From positions 1-64,000 of the forward strand of contig NZ_JAQQPZ010000001.1 of NCBI RefSeq assembly GCF_028750675.1: a DNA stretch of 64,000 nt. The letters are read 5' to 3'. Shown in pieces: positions 63,557 to 64,000 of this stretch; the stretch's first letter is position 1; every line of letters starts with the position of its first letter. Both the position numbers and the translations under genes were made by a program. The DNA comes from Shewanella metallivivens. GTDB taxonomy: Bacteria; Pseudomonadota; Gammaproteobacteria; Enterobacterales; Shewanellaceae. The notes under the pieces were generated by a model, which saw only the letters and a list, made by a program, of their open reading frames with translations, did no database searches and had not been told where the DNA came from.

Positions 63557-64000
63557 ATGACAACTATTTCTGTAAATACTGAGCGTAAATCTACCAAGTT
63601 AGCGACGGTAAGCTACTTAAGTTTAGCGGTTTTGTTTGGTCTAGGTGGTTGCGGCGAAGCGCAACAAGCCGCTCCTGCAAACACCGTTGCGCCAGAAGCG
63701 GTCGCCAAAGAAGAAACTAGTACAAAAAATACGCTTGATTTATGGCCTGCATTAACGCCTGCTATCACTAAAGATGCTGAGCTCGAAGCTAACATTACCG
63801 CGTTGCTGAACAACATGACGGTAGAGCAAAAAGTGGCGCAGATGATCCAACCTGAAATTCGCGATATCACCGTTGAAGATATGCGCAAGTATGGTTTTGG
63901 TTCATACCTTAACGGCGGTGGTGCTTATCCTAATAATGATAAACACGCTACGCCAGCGGATTGGATTGCGTTAGCGGAATCGCTATATCAAGCCTCGGTT
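63557..64000 (+). CDS. GH3 beta-glucosidase lipoprotein, 3' end outside the window
   Basis: The first 148 residues are visible; the frame is open at the right edge. The N-terminus is a lipoprotein signal (SLAVLFGLGGCGEAQQ, with the lipobox cysteine), then a low-complexity linker. The start of a family 3 glycoside hydrolase barrel follows: LLNNMTVEQKVAQMIQPEI, ITVEDMRKYGFGSYLNGGG and DWIALAESLYQAS. This pattern fits exo-beta-glucosidases of marine bacteria. AAGGA precedes ATG 63557 by 6 bases. It is probably co-transcribed with the upstream transporter. Confidence 0.9.
   Translation, partial: MTTISVNTERKSTKLATVSYLSLAVLFGLGGCGEAQQAAPANTVAPEAVAKEETSTKNTLDLWPALTPAITKDAELEANITALLNNMTVEQKVAQMIQPEIRDITVEDMRKYGFGSYLNGGGAYPNNDKHATPADWIALAESLYQASV

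Noticed and set aside
1..64000. tRNA, rRNA or CRISPR loci
   Set aside because: Gaps of more than 100 bp were read on both strands; no cloverleaf-like segment, rRNA sequence or regularly spaced repeats were recognised.

Overview
The window looks like a chromosomal segment of a marine gammaproteobacterium, most likely Shewanella. This is an inference from gene order and from how the encoded proteins read; no database was searched. It combines a long, conserved housekeeping block with a more variable right half. There are no rRNA, tRNA, CRISPR or prophage genes.

Left part (1-11.7 kb). The window opens inside yqcC, followed by truC (tRNA pseudouridine-65 synthase) and the flavodoxin yqcA, the same trio as in enterobacteria. 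A PtsG-like glucose PTS permease overlaps the end of yqcA. A MITE-like repeat, purU and an HD-GYP cyclic-di-GMP phosphodiesterase follow. A strong bidirectional terminator separates these from the leftward set map-glnD-dapD.

Housekeeping block (11.7-31.5 kb). rpsB-tsf-pyrH-frr-uppS-cdsA-dxr-rseP-bamA-skp-lpxD-fabZ-lpxA-lpxB-rnhB-dnaE-tilS run rightward with short gaps or 1-4 bp overlaps. They link translation, nucleotide supply, isoprenoid and phospholipid synthesis, outer-membrane assembly, lipid A and replication. accA, which lies between dnaE and tilS in E. coli, is absent from that place.

Accessory junction (31.7-36.7 kb). After a secreted M28 peptidase come a frameshifted relic of an integron-type integrase and an AT-rich three-gene unit. 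That unit has a Phd/YefM-like antitoxin, a ParE-like toxin and an unusual small protein with a helix-turn-helix N-terminus and a C-terminus resembling the RNA polymerase alpha-subunit CTD. A gene-poor stretch follows, and a 16-bp direct repeat brackets the island.

Middle (35.6-48.7 kb). A GNAT/C39-peptidase fusion diverges from a RimK-like ATP-grasp ligase. Next are a diguanylate cyclase, a Kef-type antiporter, a small membrane protein, a SWIM-SNF2 helicase, a small gene apparently split by a second type of MITE, an Old-Yellow-Enzyme-like oxidoreductase, a LysE exporter and a DTW-domain protein.

Right part (48.7-64 kb). This is a sugar-utilisation locus. A TonB-dependent receptor is followed in the same direction by two flavin-dependent halogenase-family proteins, a SapC-like protein, a JmjC/cupin-like oxygenase and a DUF6445-like protein. 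Beside it lie a LacI-family regulator, a GPH sugar transporter and a GH1 beta-glucosidase. Divergent from these are a FucP/GluP-type sugar transporter and the start of a GH3 lipoprotein glucosidase. Three near-identical LacI-type operators (core TGTAAGCGCTTACA) lie upstream of the receptor and in the GH1/transporter divergent region. They suggest that the halogenase cluster belongs to a beta-glucoside regulon.
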